NCBI GenBank assembly: GCA_024763455.1
Contig: JANTFL010000004.1
Span: forward strand, 1 to 49,679
DNA from: Sediminispirochaeta sp.
GTDB taxonomy: Bacteria; Spirochaetota; Spirochaetia; B11-G9
Direction: 5' to 3'
DNA: 49,679 nucleotides
Shown here: in pieces, positions 27,212-36,818 of the stretch
How positions within the stretch are numbered: the stretch's first letter is position 1
Layout of the letters: every line of letters begins with the position of its first letter
Position numbers and translations under genes: made by a program
The notes under the pieces: generated by a model
Databases searched by the model: none
What the model was told of the DNA's origin: nothing
Seen by the model: the letters and a program-made list of their open reading frames with translations, nothing else

Positions 27212-28281
27212 AAAAACTGGACATGATGATCCTTTTATCATTCTTACGGATTTTTTTTGTTTCCCTGCTTTTTTTCATATTTATTATAGAACTTGTAGAT
27301 CTCTTTTCAAACCTCTGGAGATATCTTAATAACAATGCACCAGTTATCGGTATTCTGAAGATTCAGCTTTTATATATTCCAAAATGTTTTATATTTGCTG
27401 TTCCGCCGGCACTGCTGTTTTCGGTTTCCTTCACCCTTGGGTCTTTGTATGCAGAAAATGAACTTATCGCAGTATTCGGATCAGGTATATCCCTTTACAG
27501 GTTTGTACTGCCTCTTATTATAACAGGAGTCCTTTTAAGTGCGGCAAACTTCTATTTTAACGATAGCGTTGTTATCAGTACCTATAAAGAGAAGGTTTCA
27601 CTGACAAATACGCTCCTCGGCAGAACCCAAACGTTTAGTAATACCAATATTACGGTTATTAGCAAGAAAAATATTATATACGATGCAGATTATTATAACG
27701 ATAATTCAACAACACTTTCCGGATTAACGGTAATTGTACGGAATTCCGGGGGTGGAATAATGTTGCGGGCAGATGCCTCCTGGGCAGTCTTTAAAGAAGG
27801 ACTATGGGAAATGCATAAAGCAAGGGTATTCACCTTTTCCAATGGAAATGTCACGGAAAAGTATTATCCGATATTCAGGAATAATGAAATCAATGAATCT
27901 CCGGATACCTTCAAACGGAAGATCAAGGATATGTCTGAATTAAAAATTAAAGAAGCCCGTAACTGGCTGAAGTCAGTGCGTAAAGCGGGGCTTCCGGTTT
28001 ACCGGGAATCCCTGACTGATTATTATGAACGTTTCTCCTTCTCATTAACCCCCTTTATCGTTATTCTTTTTTCAGCTTCCATTGGAGGCAGATTCAAGAA
28101 AAACGTATTATTAATGAGTCTCTTGACAAGTTTAGGTATATCAGTACTGTACTACGTCTTTAAGATGATTCTTGTAATATTTGCCAAACAGGGATATATT
28201 CAGCCTATTACCGGGGCGTGGGGGACATTCATCGTGTTTTTTATTATAAGTTTATTCTTATTCCGCCATGCCAGAACGTAA
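27208..28281 (+). CDS. lptG: LptG/YjgQ-like permease of the lipid-export ABC transporter family
   Basis: A 357-residue partner of the preceding gene with the same layout: N-terminal helices (LLSFLRIFFVSLLFFIFIIE, then KCFIFAVPPALLFSVSFTLG), a periplasmic domain, and C-terminal helices (about 270-350). The start is ATG 27208, preceded by AGGAGA and overlapping the lptF TGA. The longer open frame back to 26977 only reads through the lptF end and was rejected. Paired lptF-lptG genes are typical. It precedes tgt by 15 nt. Confidence 0.85.
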   Translation: MKKLDMMILLSFLRIFFVSLLFFIFIIELVDLFSNLWRYLNNNAPVIGILKIQLLYIPKCFIFAVPPALLFSVSFTLGSLYAENELIAVFGSGISLYRFVLPLIITGVLLSAANFYFNDSVVISTYKEKVSLTNTLLGRTQTFSNTNITVISKKNIIYDADYYNDNSTTLSGLTVIVRNSGGGIMLRADASWAVFKEGLWEMHKARVFTFSNGNVTEKYYPIFRNNEINESPDTFKRKIKDMSELKIKEARNWLKSVRKAGLPVYRESLTDYYERFSFSLTPFIVILFSASIGGRFKKNVLLMSLLTSLGISVLYYVFKMILVIFAKQGYIQPITGAWGTFIVFFIISLFLFRHART

Positions 28282-28296
28282 ATCAGGAGCTTATAG

Positions 28297-29418
28297 ATGA
28301 TTTTCAGAACAATGCATAAAGATTCAAACACCAAAGCACGTACCGGTCTTCTATCACTTCCCCATGGAGACGTTACAACCCCGGCATTTATGCCTGTCGG
28401 AACAAATGGAACCATAAAAGCCATTCACCACAGTACTGTAGAATCTATGGGTTATAATTTGATTCTGGGGAACACCTACCATCTCTATCTGCGTCCCGGA
28501 ACAGAGGTCATTGAACACTATGGCGATCTTCACTCTTTCAGTTCCTGGGATTCCAACATACTTACCGATTCCGGAGGATTTCAGATTTTCTCATTGGCTC
28601 CGTTCAGAAAAATCAGACGGGAAGGTGTCCGCTTCAGATCACATATAGACGGTTCCTACCATAATCTTACCCCGGAAAAAGTTGTACGTATTCAGCAGAT
28701 TCTGGGAAGTGATATCCAAATGGCTCTGGATGTATGTACTCCTCCGGAAATTCCCTTTAAACAGGCCTTAGAAGCCCTTGAGATTACAACACACTGGGCA
28801 AAAAGAGCAAAAAAAGAGTGGCTTGAAACACCGGATTCTTACCGGGGGTATCTCTTCGGAATTACCCAGGGGAATTTTTACAAAGACTTGAGAAAGCGGA
28901 GCACCGAAGAGATTATTGAACTTGATCTTCCCGGCATTGCCATAGGAGGTTTATCAGTAGGGGAAACGTTCACCGAGTTTGAAGATTTTCTCTCTTATAC
29001 GACAGAACTTCTTCCTTTGGATAAACCCAGGTATGTAATGGGGATAGGAACTCCTGAGTATATTCTATCAGCAGTGGAGAATGGAATAGATCTTTTTGAT
29101 TGTGTCTATGCTACGAGAATTGCACGGAATGGTACGGTCTTTACCAAGAACGGTACCATAGCCCTTAAAAAAGCACTTTACATGAAAGATACCTCTCCCA
29201 TTCAGGAAGGCTGTACCTGCAGGGCCTGTACACAATACTCAAAAGGATATATGAGGCATCTCTTCAAGACCAACGAAATACTGGGACCGATGCTTGCAAC
29301 GGAACATAATCTGCAATTTTTAAAGGATTTTACCTCTGATATTGCGGAAAGTATAAAACATAACACATTCAAAGAATTCAAAGCTGCTTACTTAAAAGCC
29401 TACAGTAGAGAAAGTTAA
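28297..29418 (+). CDS. tgt: tRNA-guanine(34) transglycosylase (queuine/preQ1 inserting)
   Basis: Tgt swaps guanine 34 of GUN-anticodon tRNAs for preQ1, the substrate that QueA (3352-4368) then modifies. The 373-residue protein has the catalytic aspartates in DSGGFQ (D91) and FDCVYATR (D268), and the zinc site C306, C308, C311 and H337 (CTCRACTQYSKGY ... TEHN). AGGAG precedes the ATG at 28297. The next gene murJ starts 1 nt after its stop. Confidence 0.97.
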   Translation: MIFRTMHKDSNTKARTGLLSLPHGDVTTPAFMPVGTNGTIKAIHHSTVESMGYNLILGNTYHLYLRPGTEVIEHYGDLHSFSSWDSNILTDSGGFQIFSLAPFRKIRREGVRFRSHIDGSYHNLTPEKVVRIQQILGSDIQMALDVCTPPEIPFKQALEALEITTHWAKRAKKEWLETPDSYRGYLFGITQGNFYKDLRKRSTEEIIELDLPGIAIGGLSVGETFTEFEDFLSYTTELLPLDKPRYVMGIGTPEYILSAVENGIDLFDCVYATRIARNGTVFTKNGTIALKKALYMKDTSPIQEGCTCRACTQYSKGYMRHLFKTNEILGPMLATEHNLQFLKDFTSDIAESIKHNTFKEFKAAYLKAYSRES

Positions 29419-29419
29419 C

Positions 29420-30991
29420 ATGCAGGAAGAACAGAGCATACATAAAAGTTCAGCAACAACCATCATTGTTATGATCTGTACGCTGCTTTCAAGAATACTC
29501 GGTTTTGTCCGAGTGGCGGTTATCACAGCTTTTTTCGGTGCATCTGGGAAAGCTGATGTCATTAATCTTACTTTTGCAATTCCCAATAACCTGCGGAAAC
29601 TTCTGGCAGAGGGAGCTCTTTCTTCTGCCTTTATACCCGTACTGTCACAATCAATTATAGATAATGGCACAAAGAGCAGCAGGACCCGAAACCTTGTGCG
29701 CTCATTGTTGACGTTCCAGCTTTTAATACTCGTTCCCCTTATTGGAATCTCAATTTTTGCGGCAAAACCCCTGGTTACCCATGTACTGACACAATTCGAC
29801 GATCCCGTTCAGCTTGCTCAAGCTGTACCGCTTTTTAAATTTTTTATTAATTACCTTTTGCTAATTTCAGTCAGTGCCCTCATGATAGGGGTGTTAAACA
29901 GTACGGGCCATTTCTTTATCCCTGCAGTTACACCTCTTCTTTTTTCTATATCTGTTATAGTTTCAATAATATTCCTAACTGATGCTTTTGGAATATATTC
30001 AATGGCTATCGGAGTTCTCCTCGGGGGGCTATTGCAGATTATCTTTCAGTTTCCGTTATTCAGGAAAACGGGTTTTGATTTTAAACTTTCTTTTTCTTTC
30101 AACGATCCCTACTTTAAAAAGATTGTGAAACACTGGCTGCCAGTTCTTGCAACCTCCGGAGTTTTTACTATAAATCAGCAGATTGCATTCCTCCTTGCGA
30201 CAGGACTGGAAAAGGGGAGTACCTCTGCATTGTCCAATGCTCTGGTATTCTGGCAGCTTCCATTTGGCATTTTTTCCGCTTCTATTACAACAGTTCTTTT
30301 TCCAAGAATGAGCAGACAGGCTGCCGTCGATAATCCGGAAGGGTTAAAAGAAAGTATAAACGTAGGTTTACGGATGCTTTTTTCGCTGCTCATTCCTTCA
30401 GCAATAGTACTCGGGCTGTTCAGCAGGTTAATAATCTCAGTAACACTACAACGCGGGTTGTTTACCGCCGACAATACTATTATGACATCATACGTTCTCT
30501 CAGGATACGTTTTCGGGCTTTTCAGTGTCGGCGCTTTCAATTTTATACAAAGATACTTCTATGCAATAAAAGATTTCAGAATACCTTTTTTTGTATCTTT
30601 GGCTGTCTGCGGCCTGGATATAACCCTATCCATTATCCTGAAGAATACTGCGCTGAAAGTTGCTGGTCTTTCTGTGGCAAACTCCATATCTTTTACCATT
30701 GGATTTGTTATCCTTTATCTGTTATCACGAAAAAAACTGGGGTCTCTTTTTACCGGAAAGCTCTTTTTGACCATGGCTAAGGTAATGATCTCAGTTATTC
30801 CTTCAACAATTCTCTCTCTTTTTATTCTTAACGCAGCGGGGGAGAGCTGGCGTACCGGTCCGGATTTTGTTTCTGTCATGTATGTTCTACTTATCTTCAT
30901 TGTATGGATTATTCCAACTCTGGTTATGTATAAATTTTTAGACGTAGAAGTCATCTCTTTCCTTTTAAGGAGGAATAAAAAGAATGTATAA
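29420..30991 (+). CDS. murJ: Lipid II flippase MurJ
   Basis: MurJ flips undecaprenyl-linked peptidoglycan precursor across the inner membrane. The 523-residue multi-pass protein matches MviN/MurJ: SATTIIVMICTLLSRILGFV, FGASGKADVINLTFAIPNNLRKLLAEGALSSAF (read in two parts, residues about 38-70), and FGIFSASITTVLFPRMSRQA. About 14 hydrophobic segments are visible. The end overlaps the start of the downstream HEAT-repeat gene by 8 nt, which suggests a link to the cell envelope for that gene. Confidence 0.95.
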   Translation: MQEEQSIHKSSATTIIVMICTLLSRILGFVRVAVITAFFGASGKADVINLTFAIPNNLRKLLAEGALSSAFIPVLSQSIIDNGTKSSRTRNLVRSLLTFQLLILVPLIGISIFAAKPLVTHVLTQFDDPVQLAQAVPLFKFFINYLLLISVSALMIGVLNSTGHFFIPAVTPLLFSISVIVSIIFLTDAFGIYSMAIGVLLGGLLQIIFQFPLFRKTGFDFKLSFSFNDPYFKKIVKHWLPVLATSGVFTINQQIAFLLATGLEKGSTSALSNALVFWQLPFGIFSASITTVLFPRMSRQAAVDNPEGLKESINVGLRMLFSLLIPSAIVLGLFSRLIISVTLQRGLFTADNTIMTSYVLSGYVFGLFSVGAFNFIQRYFYAIKDFRIPFFVSLAVCGLDITLSIILKNTALKVAGLSVANSISFTIGFVILYLLSRKKLGSLFTGKLFLTMAKVMISVIPSTILSLFILNAAGESWRTGPDFVSVMYVLLIFIVWIIPTLVMYKFLDVEVISFLLRRNKKNV

Positions 30992-32342
30992 AAAACCTAT
31001 TCTTTTTCTGTCTGTTTTTTTTATTTTTTCTGCTGCGGTATCATTCTCAGCTGACGAGGATAAAAAAACCGACAAAACGGCAACCTTAAAAGAAGGGAGA
31101 ATTGAAACCATTAAGTATGGGATTGACACAGAGGTTATTAACCTTGTTACAGATCTGAAAAAAGAAAACAACACCGACTTTAACGATGAACTGCTCAAAC
31201 TTGTAGAAACAACCAGAAATAATACCTTAAAAGAAACTGTTATAGGATTCTTCAAGGATCAAAAAAATCCGCAAGCGGTAGATTTTGCATTTGATCAGAT
31301 ACAGAATAACTATTTATTATCAAACGAATCAATAATTAAGTATATATCCTATATTGCAGATTATCAAAACAAAGCAATTACTGAATACCTGGTCACCCTT
31401 TTTAATCATGAGAATGAGCCTCTTGCCGATGCAGCCATAGATGCTGTGGGAAAGAGCAAAGATACTTCCTATGGTAGTACACTGCTTGAACTCCTTACGG
31501 ATCCTGATACTTCAGACAGCAAAAAGATCCATGTTATAGGAGCACTGGGAGAATTGGGGTATAAAGAGGCAGGAGAAGAGATCGCTAAATACCTGGAAAA
31601 GGATTATACTGATAACAGGTCCTTGAGGTGGAAAGCCTGTGTTGCACTTGGAGAATTGGGCGACGAGAATAGTCTTCCCATCATAAAAAATCTTTTTTCA
31701 GACAAAGATCCTTATCTGAGGAAATATGCGGTGGAAGCACTTGGATACTTCCCGCCGGAAAAGACCGAAGATATCATAATTGAAGGCTTGCGGGATTCAT
31801 CCTGGAGGGTCAGGGTAAGCGCCGCACAGAGCCTTGGACACATGAAGAGCAAGAAAGCAGTACCCATCCTGATCTATAAAGCAAAGAAGGATCCGGATAT
31901 CAAAAATGTCAGGAATGCATCTATAAAGGCTTTATCTGAAATTGGTTCCCCCGATGCCACAAAATTTTTACAAGAAATACTTTCTGAAGAGAAGTTTAAT
32001 ATCCAGAACAGAATCACAGCCCTTGCCGCTCTTATAGAAACAGATCTTGGCGGCTCACTAAAGACTCTATCAGCGTTGATTGATACAGAGTGGGGGAAAC
32101 CTACCTCATATTTGCTTGACTATACCTGCAAATTGCTTTCCCAGGAAAAAAACGGGAAGTTGAAGGATCTTTATGCCAGGATGCTCACCTACACAAAGAC
32201 TGCTAATCTTAAAATCTACGCTCTACGGGGCATTAAACTTAACAAGATGTCTTCATTAAAAGACGCTGTACAGAAACTTGCAGAAGAGGATAAAGACAAA
32301 CGGATCAAGACTCTTGCCTCAGACATCCTGGAGAGTCTTTAG
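30984..32342 (+). CDS. Exported HEAT-repeat protein
   Basis: A 452-residue protein with a signal peptide (residues 1-22, ending SFSA) and a mature part made of paired alpha-helices typical of HEAT / PBS-lyase-type repeats. Clear repeats are RWKACVALGELGDENSLPII, YLRKYAVEALGYFPPEKTED, WRVRVSAAQSLGHMKSKKAV and VRNASIKALSEIGSPDATKF (about residues 215-330), with weaker ones on either side. Such repeats form binding scaffolds; no catalytic residues are apparent. The AAGGAGG ribosome site lies inside murJ, whose end it overlaps by 8 nt. It is convergent with the vWA gene, only 5 nt away. Function unknown. Confidence 0.85.
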   Translation: MYKKPILFLSVFFIFSAAVSFSADEDKKTDKTATLKEGRIETIKYGIDTEVINLVTDLKKENNTDFNDELLKLVETTRNNTLKETVIGFFKDQKNPQAVDFAFDQIQNNYLLSNESIIKYISYIADYQNKAITEYLVTLFNHENEPLADAAIDAVGKSKDTSYGSTLLELLTDPDTSDSKKIHVIGALGELGYKEAGEEIAKYLEKDYTDNRSLRWKACVALGELGDENSLPIIKNLFSDKDPYLRKYAVEALGYFPPEKTEDIIIEGLRDSSWRVRVSAAQSLGHMKSKKAVPILIYKAKKDPDIKNVRNASIKALSEIGSPDATKFLQEILSEEKFNIQNRITALAALIETDLGGSLKTLSALIDTEWGKPTSYLLDYTCKLLSQEKNGKLKDLYARMLTYTKTANLKIYALRGIKLNKMSSLKDAVQKLAEEDKDKRIKTLASDILESL

Positions 32343-32347
32343 AGGTC

Positions 32348-34111
32348 TTAGTACCTGAAATCAGGCAGTCCCGGCTTGTCGATAAGATGAAGTATTCTGT
32401 TTATCCTATCCGCAGGAGAAATCCATTCCCTGAAAGAGAGCGTGAACTCCTTCCCATCTGAAGAAACAAGTTTGATATCTTTCTTTTCAGTAACCTCTCT
32501 CTCTGTAGCTATCTCTTTGAAGAAATCCCCGTTTAATACCTTTATTACAAGTCTGCTGCCGCGACGTTCTATTTCCGCAATCCGTTTCTCCACCGGATGA
32601 ATAAAGATCAGATAATCATCAGAAGCCCCTCCTCCAAGGGTATAGACAGCACCATCTTTGAACCAGTGAATATTTCTCATTCCAACAAGTCTGTTCTGAT
32701 TCTGGACAACCATCTCAAAGGCTTTTTCGTCCGGACCATGTGCATGATGTTTTTTCTCATGCTTTATTGCTGCTCTGTCAACTTCGCTTACCTTATGTGT
32801 TCTTTTTTCAGGCTCCTTCTTGTATTTGTAGCTGCTGTTCCTTTCATTCCTGCCTTTTTCTACCCCAGAAATTTCCTGTAATTTGGCAGAACGGTTTTGC
32901 TCTTTCTCCTCTTCTTTCCTGTTTGTATATCCTGCCGTTCTCCGCTCCTCAGGTTCGTGATGTATCCGCCGGCCGGCGGCGGCATAGGATCTGCCGGAAA
33001 GATACTTAACGATGAATACAATAATAAGTACTGCAACAAGAATAATCACAACGTAAAAAAGAATCTTAAGAACTTTACCCCAATCTATGCTCCCGCCAAC
33101 CCCAGGCTCTTTAAGTATAAAAGAAATACTGCCTGTTCGGGGGTAGGGTCTGGTATCGTCGGCAAAAACAAGCTCTAATGGAATGGTATAGTTGCCGGGA
33201 GTAACCTCTTTTGAAAGAGAAACCTCTGCTTTGAGGGTTTTATCGGAATCGGCATCGACCTTTACAAATGCTTCTTTGTTAAGAATATTCTGTTTATCCC
33301 ATATAATTTCTTTTAAACGGATCTGTACAGGCTCAGCGGAAAAGTTTTTAACCCTGAAAGGGATTGCAAACCTGAATGATACTTCACCTAGATCAGCAGG
33401 AAATATGATCTGAGGCTCTCCTGTAGCTTTGTGACTTAAAACGTTATTATTACTGTCATAATCAATTATCCTGGTGTCCAGTTCTGTAGACAATTCTGTG
33501 AACAGATCAACACCGCCGGATGATGTCTGAGTACCCTTTGAACCCGATGAACCAGTAGATGTATTAGCAGCATCATTCCCTGCTGACAGCGGGAATCTGA
33601 TGAGAGAAACATCCCACCCCTGCCGTTTCATATTACCGGTAATCTGCTTAATTTTATCAAGCAGAGTTTTCTCATCAATAGTAGCGGAATCCGATCCTGG
33701 AGGGGGATCGTGTATCCCGTCGGTGAGGATAATCACCTTTTTAAAGGTTTCCGGTGAAAGTTTGTTGGTGTATGTATTCAGATAACCGAGAGCGGTTATC
33801 AAATCAGTATACTTACCGAGAGGCTGGAGGAGGAGAATCCGCGAAAGAATCTCCTCGATATCTTTTTTACCTGTAATTTTCCGGGAAATTTCATATTCAG
33901 GGGTGTTCGCAAATGTCAGAAGATGGAATGTGTCCCCCACCTTGAGCTGATTCTTTATTATATCCTGGATCAAATAATCAACACTACTGTCGAAGTACGG
34001 AAACATACTTTCCGAAGTATCCAGTAAAATAACCGTATCAAAGGTCTGTGCTGCAGGAGCGGCAAAAACAACTGATACCAGAATGATTAAAGCAAGGAGA
34101 CTTTTTTTCAT
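32348..34111 (-). CDS. Membrane-anchored von Willebrand factor A protein with FHA-like C-terminus
   Basis: A 587-residue protein. Residues 1-21 are a signal peptide. The vWA domain (about 24-200) carries the metal-binding MIDAS motif DTSES (D31, S33, S35) and LTDG (about 129-132). A Ser/Thr/Gly-rich linker is at 184-200. A beta-rich region (about 235-335) precedes a single membrane helix (348-371) and a long charged, basic linker (372-465). The last about 110 residues (YTLGGGASDDYLIFIHPVEK, then IAEIE) resemble an FHA domain, though weakly. The topology implied is a periplasmic vWA domain and a cytoplasmic FHA-like domain. It lies 10 nt downstream of the greA-like gene. Function not known. 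Confidence 0.82.
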   Translation of the reverse strand: MKKSLLALIILVSVVFAAPAAQTFDTVILLDTSESMFPYFDSSVDYLIQDIIKNQLKVGDTFHLLTFANTPEYEISRKITGKKDIEEILSRILLLQPLGKYTDLITALGYLNTYTNKLSPETFKKVIILTDGIHDPPPGSDSATIDEKTLLDKIKQITGNMKRQGWDVSLIRFPLSAGNDAANTSTGSSGSKGTQTSSGGVDLFTELSTELDTRIIDYDSNNNVLSHKATGEPQIIFPADLGEVSFRFAIPFRVKNFSAEPVQIRLKEIIWDKQNILNKEAFVKVDADSDKTLKAEVSLSKEVTPGNYTIPLELVFADDTRPYPRTGSISFILKEPGVGGSIDWGKVLKILFYVVIILVAVLIIVFIVKYLSGRSYAAAGRRIHHEPEERRTAGYTNRKEEEKEQNRSAKLQEISGVEKGRNERNSSYKYKKEPEKRTHKVSEVDRAAIKHEKKHHAHGPDEKAFEMVVQNQNRLVGMRNIHWFKDGAVYTLGGGASDDYLIFIHPVEKRIAEIERRGSRLVIKVLNGDFFKEIATEREVTEKKDIKLVSSDGKEFTLSFREWISPADRINRILHLIDKPGLPDFRY

Positions 34112-34121
34112 CTTAAACTCC

Positions 34122-36806
34122 CTAAAAATCTAACGCTTCTATTTTATCTATTCGGTAAGTGTAATCTCTTTCGTTTATTGTAAAAGAAACAGTTTCACCT
34201 GCTTTATGGTTCCACAGCTTGTTTCCGAAGGGTGATAGGTACGAAATTATATTCTCTGCAGGGTCAGATTCCCAAGGGCCCATAAAACTGTACACTTCCT
34301 CTTTGTCAGTAGTTATATTAAAAAGAGTGACCTTTGTACCGAAAGAGATCCTGCTGGTATCAATCTCGCTAGCTTTGAAAATTGTAGCCTTCTCCAGGTC
34401 TTCTTTAAGCTTTCCGACTGTAATATTAAGCAGCTCCTGTTTTTCCTTCCCGGCCTTGTACTCAGCATTCTCCTTCAGGTCACCCAGTTCGATAGCTTCA
34501 CCGATCTCTTTGGAGTTCAATGGTATTTCAACCTCAAGAATATGTTTAAGCTGCCTCTGTTTCTCTTCATAGCTTTCTCTCGTAACAATAAGTCCCCGAG
34601 AAACAGTCTCTTTTTCCTCTCCTCCGAAGAATTTGAATTTCGGGAATTTTTCCATAATTTTGGACTTCAGATCCAGTTTCAGCGAAGGATCAAGATCCTT
34701 TATATCGTTGATCAGTGAAAAAATTCTGTTCACCGAATCTTCTTCAGACGTCTCCACAAAGTTAAGGAGTACCTTTTCCTTGAAGAGTATCGTCTGAACC
34801 TGTTTGTTTATTTTTCTATTAAAGCTTACATCTCTTCTATTGTTTATTTCCCTGAATGAAATTTCAAGAATTTTAATGAGACTAATCAGTACCTTTTCAA
34901 AGGGGATCTCAAATTTATCATTCCAGGCTTCCTCATCGGTATTCCTGGCAAGCCAGATAACAGCCTCCCGCTTGTCCCTGTATTTCTCAATGATATCATG
35001 ATACAGGGATTTAAGGACATCCTGTTTTCCGTTTTCCACAAGTTCATCAATAATATACTGGTTCAGGTAGTAGGGAAAAAGTTTAGAGAAATATTCAGGC
35101 CACTGTTCAGTAGTTTCCTTGATGTGTATGAGCAGTTCTTTTCTGAGATCTGAGTCTTCAAGTTTTGAAAAAAGAGTTTCAATATCCTCAATTTGCTCAA
35201 AAAGTTCGGCGAATGTTATGTCTAATTTAGGATCAAGAAACGGATACTTCCTTACAACATGTCCGGTAAGGAGGAAACTTGCCATGACAAACTCATTAAC
35301 AGCACTATAGGATTTTAAAAAACCGGTAAAGTAATTGAACAGTTCGCTGAAGTATTCTGACTCGGGATCACTGGTTTCAAGAAAATCCTTGAAGATGGAA
35401 AGTCTTCCAAAAAATGTTTTCTCAGCTTTGAATCTGTTGAAACTCTTTTCCTCAAGAGTTATGGGGGTATCCCGGATCACAAACTGATCAACCTGGTCGG
35501 GGAGGTTCCCGAAGGTAGGATCTTCTTTCAGATTCTTCCGTGCCTCCACACTCCAGGAAGACCATTCCCCAGCCGTTAAAATGGAAGGAACAAGTTCCGC
35601 CTTTATCTGCTTCATGTTTGCAGAATTATTAAGGCTTTTTATTACTACCTTGAGTGCCCAGCGGATATCTTTTTTAATCTTTTCTTTAAGTTTGTCTTTA
35701 GGCCAAATGCTCTTAAGAACCCATATGTGGTCCTTTTCAAGACTGGTGAGAGCACTGACGGCCATTTTGAGACTCATCTCATGGTTGCGTTTCCTTGCAA
35801 AATCTATAATAATGCTGTTGCCTTTAATCTCACGAATTCTCCCTATTCCCCAGCTTCTGTGCCAGACAAAGTTCCCGGTATCAAAGGATATGTGTTTTTC
35901 AAAATCAGCTATTGCCTCGTGAACATTTCTCCAGGACTGATTCAGGTTGGAAAGCCGGATATACTCATCAAGGTGACTGTGTCCGCTGTATTTATTTTTA
36001 AAACATTCAGTAATCTCTTTTCGTGCTACGACATTCTTGGGATCGTACGAGAGAATCCTTTTTAGAACAAAAATGCTCTTATCCCAGTTTTCCAGTGATT
36101 TCAGTTTTGCATAATAAGCTTCAAGCAGCTGTGTTGCCCGTTCAGGGCTGTGAACCCTGGAAACCTTACGTTCAATCTGAAAAAAGAAATCAGTTTCTTC
36201 AGGGATATATTCTACAAGTTTAAGCCACATATCCTTTTCATTGGAAAAGAGTTTTTTATTAATGTATCGGTGAATGGCTCTCTTGTAGTATTCTACGGCA
36301 GTATCGATATCTCCCTCTTTCTCTTTTATCTCAGCAAGAAAGCGCACAATATCTGCTTCATCATGATCAACCTTGATAAGCCGTTCCCAAATAGCGTGTT
36401 TCTTCTCTTCTTCGTTTTCATGATCATAACATGAGGCAAGGGTATGGAGAGCAAATTTGTTTTCTCCGAACGAGAGGATTCGGTTGCAAAGAAACTCAAC
36501 AACATTCCACTTATGGTTATCAGAAAAAATGTTTATCAACTGAATCATATTTGAGTCATCAATCACCTGCCTGTTCAAAGCAATGATTCCAGAGATATAA
36601 AGAGCAATTATGCTGTTCTTCGTGTGAACAAGATGTTCATCGCACATGTCCTTTATACGATTCTTTACATCCTGGTCAACAGCATTTTGAATGAGCTCAT
36701 CAAGATCGATAAAATTGTTTATCGTATAACTGTTTAGGGTAGCCCGGGTCCATTTTTCTTCATTCAATAATTCACTAACTTGCTTTTCGATCTCTTCTGA
36801 CATCAC
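34122..36806 (-). CDS. greA: Spirochaete-type long GreA: helical-repeat N-terminus fused to a GreA transcript cleavage factor
   Basis: An 894-residue protein, over five times the usual GreA length (about 158). The last about 154 residues (from about 741) are a recognisable GreA: a coiled coil with the acidic tip GDLKENAEY (775-783, with D776 and E779 where catalytic acids are expected), then the FKBP-like C-terminal domain ending ISYLSPFGNKLW. GreA stimulates cleavage of backtracked RNA in RNA polymerase. The first about 740 residues are helical and TPR-like (for example GDIDTAVEYYKRAIHRYI). Treponema genomes carry a similar long GreA as I recall, so this is a lineage trait. ATG at 36806 or 36803. 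The next gene downstream is the vWA gene. Confidence 0.9.
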   Translation of the reverse strand: MMSEEIEKQVSELLNEEKWTRATLNSYTINNFIDLDELIQNAVDQDVKNRIKDMCDEHLVHTKNSIIALYISGIIALNRQVIDDSNMIQLINIFSDNHKWNVVEFLCNRILSFGENKFALHTLASCYDHENEEEKKHAIWERLIKVDHDEADIVRFLAEIKEKEGDIDTAVEYYKRAIHRYINKKLFSNEKDMWLKLVEYIPEETDFFFQIERKVSRVHSPERATQLLEAYYAKLKSLENWDKSIFVLKRILSYDPKNVVARKEITECFKNKYSGHSHLDEYIRLSNLNQSWRNVHEAIADFEKHISFDTGNFVWHRSWGIGRIREIKGNSIIIDFARKRNHEMSLKMAVSALTSLEKDHIWVLKSIWPKDKLKEKIKKDIRWALKVVIKSLNNSANMKQIKAELVPSILTAGEWSSWSVEARKNLKEDPTFGNLPDQVDQFVIRDTPITLEEKSFNRFKAEKTFFGRLSIFKDFLETSDPESEYFSELFNYFTGFLKSYSAVNEFVMASFLLTGHVVRKYPFLDPKLDITFAELFEQIEDIETLFSKLEDSDLRKELLIHIKETTEQWPEYFSKLFPYYLNQYIIDELVENGKQDVLKSLYHDIIEKYRDKREAVIWLARNTDEEAWNDKFEIPFEKVLISLIKILEISFREINNRRDVSFNRKINKQVQTILFKEKVLLNFVETSEEDSVNRIFSLINDIKDLDPSLKLDLKSKIMEKFPKFKFFGGEEKETVSRGLIVTRESYEEKQRQLKHILEVEIPLNSKEIGEAIELGDLKENAEYKAGKEKQELLNITVGKLKEDLEKATIFKASEIDTSRISFGTKVTLFNITTDKEEVYSFMGPWESDPAENIISYLSPFGNKLWNHKAGETVSFTINERDYTYRIDKIEALDF

Positions 36807-36818
36807 TATTATCTCCGC

